Of a DNA stretch of 28,726 bases, positions 21,619 through 28,726 are shown piece by piece. The stretch comes from Terramyces sp. JEL0728 (lineage: Eukaryota > Chytridiomycota > Chytridiomycetes > Rhizophydiales > Terramycetaceae). Made by a program: the position numbers and the translations under genes. The notes below the pieces were generated by a model that did no database searches, was not told the origin of the DNA, and was given only the letters and a program-made list of their open reading frames with translations. Within the stretch, counting starts at the first letter, position 1. Each line of letters opens with the position of its first letter. The stretch is from the NCBI GenBank assembly GCA_027603945.1, contig JADIIU010000149.1, forward strand, positions 1 through 28,726, written 5' to 3'.

Positions 21619-21777
21619 TGTTCACTCCGCTTTAAAGAAATGACAAGCCAATGTCCTGGATGAGTGCTCTGGTAAAGAACCGCCACTATGGTTGAAATTT
21701 CAGATTGGTCATTGTGTTTGCCTTACAGTTTGTTTCTTGCTAACAGGAATGCAAAACAAAGTATTATTTCTTGATTT

Positions 21778-22644
21778 TTATTGTCTTTGGTCTTTGGGAG
21801 GAGGATTATATTTTACTGTAATGCTGGTATCGGCAGCTACTAGTTTGGCAAGTGGTTTTTTCCCAAGAGATTCTTTCTTTGTATCAACAAAAGTCAGTTC
21901 TGTGAGTTGCTCGAGTACGTATATCAAGCTAATACCGTGAATTCCAGTATAAGTATTTGCAAGCGCAATCAAGCTAAAATATATCGCTGAATCATCTCTG
22001 ATCGAAGCAGAAAATGAAGATACGACATAGCTCGTAATAATCATCCAATCCATTAAAGTTATGAGACATAATGAAACTACTAGTCTATTGTATACTTTTA
22101 AACTTTGCTTTCCTACTGTTTTCTTGTGGGTTATAATCAGATGGATTAAATACACGCCTTGGGTATTGTCGTATAGGACGGCAATAACTGAAAACACCGT
22201 CACCGTGATACTATTTATATTCTCCACGATTGCAGGTATTAGTGTAATATCAGAGGTTGACACCATCCAGAATTGGGTTACCAGAGTAGTAAAAAACAGG
22301 AAACTGAGAAATATCTTCCAAATAAATAACAATCGAAATGAAATATTTGGATTCAATATTGAAAATACTTTTAGTATTTGGATATTAAACAGACACATAA
22401 TGTATACTGTCGCCTGAGCAACTATTCCTGCAACCCTTAAAGGATACTGGTTTACATTATCGATTAATGCGTATTCGTCAAGTGTAGTTTGTAGAATTGT
22501 AAATAATAGGATTATCCATACTTTTGATCTGAATGTAGGTGCGATTATCTTTCCTCGAGCAATCAAAGAAATGATGAATACTGTCGTTAGTGATAGTAGG
22601 AATGTGATTGCTACTACTGTGTTCTTTACTGTGTTTGCAATCAT
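21778..22644 (-). CDS. Seven-helix membrane protein 3
   Basis: 288 residues from ATG 22644 (MIANTVKNTVV). The frame is open further upstream to 22695, but the family N-terminus and the ACGTCA site 4 nt before 22644 favour the shorter form. Signatures: APTFRSK, LFNIQILKVFSILNPNIS, IAVLYDNTQGVYLIHLII, HKKTVGKQ in place of KKKKG, LMDWMIITS in helix 6, and YTGIHGISLIYVLEQLTEL into TFVD. It is the most diverged full-length copy in the third inner loop, and the usual first-helix Trp is replaced by Asn. Confidence 0.9.
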   Translation of the reverse strand: MIANTVKNTVVAITFLLSLTTVFIISLIARGKIIAPTFRSKVWIILLFTILQTTLDEYALIDNVNQYPLRVAGIVAQATVYIMCLFNIQILKVFSILNPNISFRLLFIWKIFLSFLFFTTLVTQFWMVSTSDITLIPAIVENINSITVTVFSVIAVLYDNTQGVYLIHLIITHKKTVGKQSLKVYNRLVVSLCLITLMDWMIITSYVVSSFSASIRDDSAIYFSLIALANTYTGIHGISLIYVLEQLTELTFVDTKKESLGKKPLAKLVAADTSITVKYNPPPKDQRQ

Positions 22645-22648
22645 TGAG

Positions 22649-22656
22649 TGACGTGA
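22649..22656 (-). promoter_or_regulatory. CRE-like site 4 nt upstream of ATG of gene 3
   Basis: TGACGTGA on plus, TCACGTCA on the coding strand, then CTCA and ATG. Lies inside the longer alternative open frame, which argues for the downstream start. Confidence 0.6.
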
Positions 22657-22776
22657 ACCCCGGAATTGTAAAATGGTGTACATTTGGTATACCACTCGTG
22701 AGTAACAATGATTTACTACAATGGAAACTACAATGAGATAATAATCAATGATTCACTAATACTGATTTATTACTAG

Positions 22777-23685
22777 TTACAAAACTGTGGCAGGTTGAGA
22801 AGTATCCCCGCACGGTGATTGCACTTCGCCTTTGAATGCCACTAGCGGGATTGTATTTTTCCTAATCGTATGTTCAGGTTCTGGCGGTATAATATTAATA
22901 GCTCTAGCACGCTTGCTATCCACAAATGTGAAATCAGTCAGCTGTTTCAATAAATAAATCATATACACAGCATGAATACTCGTGTAAGTTTCAACAAAAG
23001 TGATCATTGAATCAATAAGTAACACATTGTCGTATATCGCATGAACAAATAGGGCCAGGCAATAAATTATTATTCCAAACCAATCTGTAACCGCGAGAAT
23101 GATCAGTGACGAAACAAGACCATTGAGAATCTTTACTGCTTCCTTTCCCTTCTTTTTCTTGTTTTTCAAAACAAGGTAAATCAAATACATCCCTTGTACA
23201 TTATCATAAAGCACAGAGAAAATAGTAAACGATGTGCTGGTGATTCCGTTCCAGTAATAAGCAATAAACGGAATGCGGATATCGTCAATGTAAGTCAATA
23301 TCCATATTTGTGTGCTGATTGAAGCAAGGAATACTCCTACAACAAATATCTTCCATAGAAACAGCTTTTTCTTTGTGATATTTGGGTTCAGCAGGGAAAA
23401 TACTTGTAGAATATGAATATTGAATAAACAAATCACAAATTCCGTACACTGCGCAAGCAATCCTGGTATCCTCGCAACATACGTATTATATTCATTCAGA
23501 ATATTGAATGTAATCATGACCGTCTGGCACAGTGTCATTACCAGGATCACATATACTTTTGGTCGAAATGTAGGTGAAATTAGTTTCCCTTTGGATATTT
23601 GTACGAATAAGTAGATTGTGATTGCTAATAATAATATTGTTATTGAAAATACTGCCCATTTGACGAGTAACGCGATATTATCCAT
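22777..23685 (-). CDS. Seven-helix membrane protein 4
   Basis: 302 residues from ATG 23685 (MDNIALLVKWAVF). Signatures: SPTFRPK, LFNIHILQVFSLLNPNIT, FSVLYDNVQGMYLIYLVL, NKKKKGKE, VTDWFGI (Thr replacing Met before Asp-Trp) and TYTSIHAVYMIYLLKQLTDF into FTFVD. The tail is hydrophilic with Pro/Glu and no lipidation motif. A perfect TGACGTCA is 2 nt before the ATG, with a further ACGTCA half site at 23704-23709. Confidence 0.92.
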   Translation of the reverse strand: MDNIALLVKWAVFSITILLLAITIYLFVQISKGKLISPTFRPKVYVILVMTLCQTVMITFNILNEYNTYVARIPGLLAQCTEFVICLFNIHILQVFSLLNPNITKKKLFLWKIFVVGVFLASISTQIWILTYIDDIRIPFIAYYWNGITSTSFTIFSVLYDNVQGMYLIYLVLKNKKKKGKEAVKILNGLVSSLIILAVTDWFGIIIYCLALFVHAIYDNVLLIDSMITFVETYTSIHAVYMIYLLKQLTDFTFVDSKRARAINIIPPEPEHTIRKNTIPLVAFKGEVQSPCGDTSQPATVL

Positions 23686-23687
23686 CC

Positions 23688-23695
23688 TGACGTCA
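23688..23695 (-). promoter_or_regulatory. Perfect CRE palindrome 2 nt upstream of ATG of gene 4
   Basis: TGACGTCA in coding-strand context ATTTTGACGTCAGGATG; the flanking ATTT is shared with gene 5. Confidence 0.7.
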
Positions 23696-23745
23696 AAATG
23701 GAAACGTCAGATTGAACTATTTTATTTAATTGGAAAAAAGTAAGA

Positions 23746-24747
23746 TTAAAGGTTTGCAATGTTTTTGGGTATGTCACTAGTTCTATTTGGGCTGGCGATG
23801 GTTTTGGTGATATCGCTGTGTCTATTTGGGCTTTCTTCTCTTTTGCTATTCCTTGTAGGAATGTTTTCCAGTACAGTATTTTCAGCGCGTTTATCCGTCT
23901 TTGTAGGAATGGTTTCCAACTTGGTATTTTCTATTTGTTTGTTCCGTGTAGGCGCCTGTTCCTTGAAGGCAACTCTCCGGTTATCAACAAATGTAAATTC
24001 AGTGAGCTGCTTGAAAATATAAACCATAAATACTCCATGAATGCCTGCGTAAGTTTCTGCAAATGTAATCATACTATTGTACAGTAGAACATTGTCGTAA
24101 ATAGCCGGAATTAACAAGGCAGCCAGGAATGAAGCAATCCCGAACCAATCCATTAGAGCTAAAAAGATTAGAGATAGCATCAATCCTTGCAATACTTTTG
24201 CAGTATCCGTACCTCTTCTTTTCTTGGTTTTCAGTACCAGGTATATTAGATATAGACCCTGCAGATTGTCATACAGCACTGAGAATACTGTGAATGCCGT
24301 TGAAACCCATCCATTGAATTCTAAAATACCAGGAGATACGCCGCTAGTGTATATAAATAAAATAATATACAGCTGAAGAGCTATTGATCCAATAAAAAAG
24401 ATTGTTACAATTGCTTTCCATCCCAGCAATTTCTTTTCTGTGATATTTGGATTCAGAATGGCAAATACCTGTAAAATATGAATATTGAATAAGCAAATCA
24501 GATACTCGGTACATTCCGCCAAAATGCCTGGAATCCTTTGAACATACGAGTGATAGTCATCAAATATATTGTACATGATAAACACGGTCTGAGGAATAGT
24601 TATCATTAAAATTGCGAGCACTTTAGGTTTGAATGTGGGGGATATCAAACGGCCCCTCAATACCTGAAAAATCAAATAAATACTGATCACCAAGAGTGCT
24701 AGTGTGATTGAGAATACTATCCATTTGACAGTTATAGCTACATCCAT
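23746..24747 (-). CDS. Seven-helix membrane protein 5, repeat-rich tail
   Basis: 333 residues from ATG 24747 (MDVAITVKW); 13 upstream in-frame codons to 24786 include the ACGTCA site and do not resemble the family. Signatures: SPTFKPK, LFNIHILQVFAILNPNIT, FSVLYDNLQGLYLIYLVL, TKKRRGTD, ALMDWFGI and TYAGIHGVFMVYIFKQLTEF into FTFVD. The C-terminal tail, about 75 residues, is the longest in the array and made of degenerate repeats: ENTKLETIPTKTDKR then ENTVLENIPTRNSKR, followed by SPNRHSDITKTIA and SPNRTSDIPKNIA. Such a Ser/Thr-rich inner tail could be phosphorylated. Confidence 0.92.
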   Translation of the reverse strand: MDVAITVKWIVFSITLALLVISIYLIFQVLRGRLISPTFKPKVLAILMITIPQTVFIMYNIFDDYHSYVQRIPGILAECTEYLICLFNIHILQVFAILNPNITEKKLLGWKAIVTIFFIGSIALQLYIILFIYTSGVSPGILEFNGWVSTAFTVFSVLYDNLQGLYLIYLVLKTKKRRGTDTAKVLQGLMLSLIFLALMDWFGIASFLAALLIPAIYDNVLLYNSMITFAETYAGIHGVFMVYIFKQLTEFTFVDNRRVAFKEQAPTRNKQIENTKLETIPTKTDKRAENTVLENIPTRNSKREESPNRHSDITKTIASPNRTSDIPKNIANL

Positions 24748-24749
24748 AG

Positions 24750-24757
24750 TGACGTCA
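24750..24757 (-). promoter_or_regulatory. Perfect CRE palindrome 2 nt upstream of ATG of gene 5
   Basis: TGACGTCA in coding-strand context ATTTTGACGTCACTATG, sharing 12 bases with gene 4. Confidence 0.7.
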
Positions 24758-24847
24758 AAATAAAAACATGTTGTGACCATTAACAATCCGTGGACGTATG
24801 ATTAGCATATGGATAGGACCTTTCAAGCTGCCGGATTTTCGGATATT

Positions 24848-25681
24848 TTATGATTTGTACGCAGTCAGCGGATCCGAACCGACATTCTTTGCTTTCTCTT
24901 TCTTCACAAGTTTCTTGTCGATAAAAGTAAACTCGATAAGCTGTTTAAATACATGTATCATTGCGATAACGTGTAATCCGATATACGACTCTGCAAATGT
25001 AATTATTGACATGTATAGTACTATATTGTTTGCGATGACTGGAAGAAATAACCCTAGCGCAAATATGATAAACCCAATCCAGTCCATTAACGAAAGCCAA
25101 ACTAATGACATTACTAATTTGTTGAGAATTTTGAGTGCTGATTGGCCAACATGTTTTTTTCGTGATTGTACCAAGTATATCAGATATAGCCCTTGTAAAT
25201 TATCATACATGATAGAGAATACAGAGAATATGGAGCTGGTGAAATTGTTGAGGTATGATACAAGTGTAGGAATGTTATTGTAATCATATATAAACAAAAC
25301 CCATATCTGCGTGACCATTAGAATCACAAATAATGCCGTGACAAATATTTTCCAAGCCAGTAGCTTTTTGACGGTAATTTTGGGGTTTAGAATTGAAAAC
25401 ACGTCGAGGATCTGCATATTGAAAAGACAGACGCAATACAAACAAGTCATTGCTATAACTGTAGTAACTCTACCCAAGTATGAATCATAGTCTATTGCGA
25501 TATCCCACATATTCAATCCCGCGTTGATAGTTGTCAACGAAAGCAATACCAGCACTTTTGGTTTAAATAAAGGCGAAAGGATCGTACTGAAAAGAATAGT
25601 TTTGATTATATACAGCGCTGCTATTAACACAAGTGCTGTTATTGTGAATACGATCCATTTCACTATGTTTGCAGAATCCAT
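24848..25681 (-). CDS. Seven-helix membrane protein 6
   Basis: 277 residues from ATG 25681 (MDSANIVKWIVF). Signatures: SPLFKPK, LFNMQILDVFSILNPKIT, FSIMYDNLQGLYLIYLVQ, RKKHVGQS in the third inner loop, LMDWIGF and SYIGLHVIAMIHVFKQLIEF into FTFIDKK. The tail is short. It lacks the run of four Lys, like gene 3. The ACGTCA site lies 7 nt before the ATG; the open frame continues upstream to 25726 without family resemblance. Confidence 0.91.
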   Translation of the reverse strand: MDSANIVKWIVFTITALVLIAALYIIKTILFSTILSPLFKPKVLVLLSLTTINAGLNMWDIAIDYDSYLGRVTTVIAMTCLYCVCLFNMQILDVFSILNPKITVKKLLAWKIFVTALFVILMVTQIWVLFIYDYNNIPTLVSYLNNFTSSIFSVFSIMYDNLQGLYLIYLVQSRKKHVGQSALKILNKLVMSLVWLSLMDWIGFIIFALGLFLPVIANNIVLYMSIITFAESYIGLHVIAMIHVFKQLIEFTFIDKKLVKKEKAKNVGSDPLTAYKS

Positions 25682-25688
25682 GTACAAG

Positions 25689-25696
25689 TGACGTAA
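25689..25696 (-). promoter_or_regulatory. CRE-like site 7 nt upstream of ATG of gene 6
   Basis: TGACGTAA on plus, TTACGTCA on the coding strand, then CTTGTAC and ATG. Confidence 0.6.
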
Positions 25697-25949
25697 GGAG
25701 CAACAAAGAAATTTGAATTTCAACAATTACCAGATTGGATCAAAACAATGGAAAGAAATTAAGCGAGAGGAATGTGAATTTTGGATATCATTCAAAATTC
25801 CGAAACTTACAAGGGAAATGCTTGCGGTGATAACACAAGTCGATTTCTAGTTGAATAATAGCAGCTGTGCATTGCATACCTGTTTTCAAATAAATATCCC
25901 ATTTACTCTGATTTAAATTCATAGCAAACACAAAAATTTTGTTTCCGCC
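25697..25949. other. 5' flank of gene 6 and of the second tRNA dimer
   Basis: 253 nt, AT-rich, no open frame. It shows no similarity to the flank before the first tRNA dimer, which places the left duplication border exactly at the tRNA-Ala 5' end. Confidence 0.5.
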
Positions 25950-26022
25950 GGGGGTTTAGCTCAAATGGTAGAGCGCTCGCTTTGCATGCGAGAGGCAATG
26001 GGATCAATGCCCATAACCTCCA
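25950..26022 (+). tRNA. tRNA-Ala(TGC), copy 2
   Basis: Identical over all 73 nt to the gene at 19043-19115, including the A-initiated T-loop and anticodon TGC. Confidence 0.97.
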
Positions 26023-26026
26023 TTTC

Positions 26027-26099
26027 GCTTCGTTAGCTTAGTCGGTAGAGCGTGGTGCTAATAACGCCAAGGTCACAGGTTCGATCCCTGTACGAAGCA
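26027..26099 (+). tRNA. tRNA-Ile(AAT), copy 2
   Basis: Identical over all 73 nt to 19120-19192 with the same 4-nt TTTC spacer after tRNA-Ala, so a second dimeric transcription unit. Confidence 0.97.
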
Positions 26100-26105
26100 T
26101 TTTTT
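26100..26105 (+). terminator. Pol III T-run terminator of tRNA dimer 2
   Basis: Six T residues directly after tRNA-Ile, one more than in copy 1. Confidence 0.85.
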
Positions 26106-26157
26106 GCATTCCAGCTGGATTAGTGTTTTATTTTGCGAAAATCAGACGGCTCTATAT

Positions 26158-26676
26158 TGATCCCTCATTTCATTCAAAAGGTGGTTTAGTACCCGTTGGA
26201 TTTCTTTCTTCATTGTTAACACCAAGTATATCAAATATGATCCTTGAATATTGTCATATAGCACTGCAAACGTGGTGAATGCAGTACTAGTCGGTGGATC
26301 TATATTTTGTATAAATAAAGGGACTTTTTCATAGTCTACATAACAGATACTCCATAACTCTGACCAGAATGATGTTAAAAACACCATAGTAACAATAGCT
26401 GTCCATATTACTATTTTGCAACGATTTTGGGATTGAAGATACAGATAATATGTGAATATTAAAAAGGCAAATCATGTAAACTGTAATCAATGAGAATGTT
26501 GTATGTGTTCACGCTTGTGTGTGCAATGGTAATCGCAAGAATAATTAGGATTTTGGGTTTGAACGCACGGAAACCAGTCCTTTGTAAATTATATTAGGAA
26601 GCAAGTACAGTGAAATCCCTAACAGCGCAAGAGTAATCGTAAATACAACCCATTTTACTCTGATAGCCAAGTCCAC
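26158..26676 (-). pseudogene. Seven-helix family pseudogene beside tRNA dimer 2
   Basis: The former start codon (26676-26674) is GTG, in the reading V-DLAIRVKWVVF that otherwise matches METAIVIKWTVF of gene 1. The frame then shifts after IYKGLVSV; a second frame from about 26387 gives LWSICYVD, STAFTTFAVLYDNIQGSYLIYLVL and IQRVLNHL. Helices 6 and 7 and the tail are deleted. Closest similarity is to gene 1 (STLWHICVLD, FAVLYDNIQGAYLIYLVL, IQKVLNGL), and both lie directly beside an identical tRNA dimer, so this is a decayed segmental copy. The upstream site reads TGACGC instead of TGACGT, so the regulatory core has decayed too. Confidence 0.88.
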
Positions 26677-26679
26677 TGG

Positions 26680-26687
26680 TGACGCTT
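26680..26687 (-). promoter_or_regulatory. Decayed CRE-like site before the pseudogene
   Basis: TGACGCTT on plus, 3 nt upstream of the lost start codon, at the position where intact copies carry TGACGT. One base of the core is changed. Confidence 0.5.
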
Positions 26688-26781
26688 CTGTGTAAAGTGA
26701 TTGTATGCACATTAATCTTGTTATACCAAGACACTTGACGCACTCATGAATAATTGCTAATCGACGCAAACAAATGTATAT

Positions 26782-27630
26782 TCAAGGTTTATTTACTTGT
26801 TGGCTCGAGACACCCAGCATTGATTTTTTCTTTTTGGTTGCTTTGGCCGTCAAATCTTGTTTTTTTGATACAGATGTATTTGTATCTATAAATGTAAAGT
26901 CCTTTAGCAGCTTGAAGATATGGATCATTGATACAGCGTGAATACCAGTGTACGTCTCTGAGAAAACCACGATTGTAGCTGCTATATCGTTGAGCGAGGG
27001 GATAAATACTGCAGCAGCATAAATAACTATTCCGAAACAGTCCATGACAGCTAATCCGATCATTGATAGCACTAAACTTTGCAATATTTTCATTGCCTGA
27101 GCTCCTTTCTTTTTCTTGTTGGTAGAAACCAAATATACGAGATATATTCCCTGTCCTACGTCATATAAAATGGCAAACACAGTGTATCCTGTGCTTGAAT
27201 AGCTATTCAATTTTCGCAAAAGGGCAGGAGTTGGGCCAATGTAAAATAGTCCTATGACTTGTGCCGCAACACATACAATAAACAGCACAGTCACAAATAT
27301 CGCCCAGGCAAACAACTTTTTTGGTGTAATGCTACTATTGAGAATCGCAAACACTTGTATAATTTGAATATTAAACAAGCAGATTAAATATACGGTTGCT
27401 AATGCGAATACACCAGATATCTTCTGCAAGTACTCTACAAAATTAAACAAAAGCTTAATGTTGATTGTTGTATGAACAAGTGTCACGAATAGCATTACCA
27501 GCACCATGGTTCTGAATATCTTTGCTATTACTTTACCCCTGCCTATCTGTATTACAAAATAAACTGAAATGATTTGCAATCCAACAGTGATACCAAACAC
27601 TAGCCATTTAATAATTTCTGGTGTATTCAT
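26782..27630 (-). CDS. Seven-helix membrane protein 7
   Basis: 282 residues from ATG 27630 (MNTPEIIKWLVF). Signatures: AKIFRTM before helix 2, LFNIQIIQVFAILNSSIT, FAILYDVGQGIYLVYLVS (Asp-Val-Gly replaces Asp-Asn-x), NKKKKGAQ, VMDCFGI with Cys in place of Trp, and TYTGIHAVSMIHIFKLLKDF into FTFIDT. It keeps the four-Lys loop of genes 1, 2 and 4. The tail is short and Lys-rich. The CRE-like site is farther from the ATG (19 nt) and reversed relative to the other array members. Confidence 0.91.
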   Translation of the reverse strand: MNTPEIIKWLVFGITVGLQIISVYFVIQIGRGKVIAKIFRTMVLVMLFVTLVHTTINIKLLFNFVEYLQKISGVFALATVYLICLFNIQIIQVFAILNSSITPKKLFAWAIFVTVLFIVCVAAQVIGLFYIGPTPALLRKLNSYSSTGYTVFAILYDVGQGIYLVYLVSTNKKKKGAQAMKILQSLVLSMIGLAVMDCFGIVIYAAAVFIPSLNDIAATIVVFSETYTGIHAVSMIHIFKLLKDFTFIDTNTSVSKKQDLTAKATKKKKSMLGVSSQQVNKP

Positions 27631-27649
27631 AAGTTTTGTATAAAAAAGT

Positions 27650-27657
27650 GCACGTCA
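27650..27657 (-). promoter_or_regulatory. CRE-like site 19 nt upstream of ATG of gene 7
   Basis: GCACGTCA on plus, TGACGTGC on the coding strand: the asymmetric core is inverted compared with the other array genes. Confidence 0.5.
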
Positions 27658-27722
27658 TCGCCAGACAATCAATTTATCATAGAATTCTAGACCGAGACAA
27701 GGCGGGATTTCTTAACACGGGA

Positions 27723-28496
27723 TTACTGGGAGACTTGTTTTTGTATTTTCTTTTTTCCAATTGTGTTGAATGTAAATTCCTTGAGTTTGCGGAACACTTC
27801 AATCATCATCAATCCGTGAATGCTAATAATACATTCTACCAGCATAATCGCATTTGGTATCGAGCTTTTATATGCAAAAATGCTTACACAGTAAAGTGCC
27901 AACCCACACCAGTCAATAAACAATATCAGTACAAATGTTCCGATCATATTAAAGAAAGATTTGAATTGCTCTTCTGACATTCCGCTTTTCTTTCTCCTAG
28001 ATACCAAGTAGATGAGAAAAATGGTTTGAGTATTGTCATAGAGAATTGAAAAGGTGCTGAATGTAATTGATCCGTACAAATTCGTTTTTGTCCATACATC
28101 TGGTGGAATTTCTTTGCAGAAAAGCAACCCAATTCCGCCAATAGTTGATATAATATACATTGTAGTGGTGAATGTCAACCATATCCTAATTCTTGTCTCT
28201 GTTAAATTGTCATTTAATACCGCGAATGCTTTCAATACTGAAATATTAAATGTACACACCATGTATATAATCGACATTGAAATTACTGACAGTATCCGTG
28301 GTATAAAATAAGATGGTAACAATAATTGATAGAGAATCAATGCCGACGTTAATATTATAACCACGAGTAATAAAATCCCGCGCAGTTTGAAAGTTGGAGA
28401 CAGTAGTTTCCTGAATGAAATCAAATATATCAAATAACTTGCACCTAAAAATATTAAGATGCTTGACACAAGCACAATATATCCAACTACATTCAT
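27723..28496 (-). CDS. Seven-helix membrane protein 8, divergent member
   Basis: 257 residues from ATG 28496 (MNVVGYIVLVSS). Most divergent and shortest intact copy: SPTFKLRG, TFNISVLKAFAVLNDNLT, FSILYDNTQTIFLIYLVS, RRKKSGMS, FIDWCGL and CIISIHGLMMIEVFRKLKEF into FTFNT are recognisable. The first-helix Trp is missing and the tail has just a basic end. An ACGTCA site lies 21 nt before the ATG. Two-residue upstream extension from a TTG is not supported. Confidence 0.88.
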   Translation of the reverse strand: MNVVGYIVLVSSILIFLGASYLIYLISFRKLLSPTFKLRGILLLVVIILTSALILYQLLLPSYFIPRILSVISMSIIYMVCTFNISVLKAFAVLNDNLTETRIRIWLTFTTTMYIISTIGGIGLLFCKEIPPDVWTKTNLYGSITFSTFSILYDNTQTIFLIYLVSRRKKSGMSEEQFKSFFNMIGTFVLILFIDWCGLALYCVSIFAYKSSIPNAIMLVECIISIHGLMMIEVFRKLKEFTFNTIGKKKIQKQVSQ

Positions 28497-28517
28497 TTGC
28501 AAAGTTTCAAAATAGCG

Positions 28518-28525
28518 TGACGTAG
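28518..28525 (-). promoter_or_regulatory. CRE-like site 21 nt upstream of ATG of gene 8
   Basis: TGACGTAG on plus, CTACGTCA on the coding strand, same orientation as genes 1-6. Confidence 0.5.
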
Positions 28526-28655
28526 ATGGAAATTATAAGAGGAAGCAGTCCGCCTATCTGTAAAACGGATATACAGATCCATCTAATAGATTGCGAAAGT
28601 CTTGCTTTCAAATAACACAAAAAAGGTAACAGAAAACACAATCCAGCTGGAATGC

Positions 28656-28660
28656 AAAAA
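28656..28660 (-). terminator. Pol III T-run terminator of tRNA-Ile copy 3
   Basis: Five A residues on plus, five T on minus, directly after the tRNA-Ile discriminator. Confidence 0.8.
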
Positions 28661-28726
28661 TGCTTCGTACAGGGATCGAACCTGTGACCTTGGCGTTATT
28701 AGCACCACGCTCTACCGACTAAGCTA
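28661..28726 (-). tRNA. tRNA-Ile(AAT), copy 3, truncated by the window edge
   Basis: 66 of the expected 73 nt are present and match copies 1 and 2; the first seven nt of the 5' acceptor lie outside. A tRNA-Ala is expected just beyond the edge if the dimer is complete. Confidence 0.95.

Larger units (their letters stand above)
25950..26157 (+). repeat. Segmental repeat, copy 2
   Basis: Pairs with 19043-19248 in direct orientation. Beyond 26157 the sequence jumps to the part of the seven-helix gene that encodes the loop after helix 5, so a gene-internal deletion of about 330 nt separates the copies. Confidence 0.9.
28633..28726 (-). repeat. Segmental repeat, copy 3 (inverted, cut by window edge)
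   Basis: On the minus strand this repeats the tRNA-Ile gene and about 28 nt of the flank that follows it in copy 1 (GCATTCCAGCTGGATTG and a TTTT run), then diverges. It is inverted relative to copies 1 and 2. Confidence 0.88.

Noticed and set aside
22645..22695. N-terminal extensions of seven-helix genes 3, 5 and 6
   Set aside because: The extra residues lack family similarity and overlap the conserved ACGTCA element.
25950..26157. Transposon end or terminal inverted repeat at the duplicated block
   Set aside because: No inverted termini, target-site duplication or transposase frame is visible; the block is a tRNA dimer plus flank.
28502..28502. Non-ATG starts for several genes (for example TTG at 28502, GTG at 5568, TTG at 13251, GTG at 9727)
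   Set aside because: Downstream ATG codons match paralogue N-termini or domain starts and are preferred in eukaryotic DNA.

Overview
The window is compact, AT-rich nuclear DNA from a eukaryote. Conserved housekeeping genes are split by spliceosomal introns of mostly 18-22 nt. There are eukaryotic tRNA genes with Pol III T-run terminators, and proteins such as Notchless, RBBP4/Msi1 and DCAF7/TTG1. A membrane protein at 1784-2548 looks like the fungal DUF7703 family, so a fungal or fungus-related, genome-compacted lineage is the best guess. The species cannot be fixed from the sequence. TAA, TAG and TGA all act as stops; in-frame stops inside the WD40 genes are explained by tiny introns.

Layout. 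251-1684 (+): a von Willebrand A-domain protein with a Pro/Gly/Tyr/Gln repeat tail. 1784-2548 (-): a DUF7703-like multi-pass membrane protein. 2856-9657 (-): three paralogues sharing a C-terminal DUF1684-like domain behind very different, low-complexity N-termini, one with an AT-hook. 9850-11493 (+): an F-box/leucine-rich-repeat protein. 11631-13189 (+): Notchless (ribosome assembly), three introns of 19-20 nt. 13485-14891 (+): a fourth DUF1684-like paralogue. 14997-15776 (-): a four-helix membrane protein of unknown role. 16262-17794 (+) and 17844-18885 (-): RBBP4/Msi1 and DCAF7, convergent, 49 nt apart. 19043-19192: a tRNA-Ala(TGC)/tRNA-Ile(AAT) dimer.

19281-28496 (-): a tandem array of intronless seven-helix membrane proteins of one unrecognised family, with eight intact members, one fragment and one pseudogene. 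A second tRNA dimer (25950-26099) and a third, inverted one that runs off the right edge (28661-28726) lie in and beside the array.

The most unusual signals are four. (1) Introns are uniformly ultra-short with a branch-like TAAY a few bases before the 3' AG. (2) Tandem intron arrangements: two 22-nt introns that abut with no exon between them in RBBP4, and two 19-nt introns around a possible 3-nt micro-exon in DCAF7. (3) A CRE/ATF-like ACGTCA core lies just upstream of the start codon of every intact seven-helix gene, only 2-7 nt away in six of eight. (4) tRNA dimers are co-duplicated with array genes. The DUF1684-like quartet and the seven-helix array are both locally expanded families whose biology is not evident from sequence.
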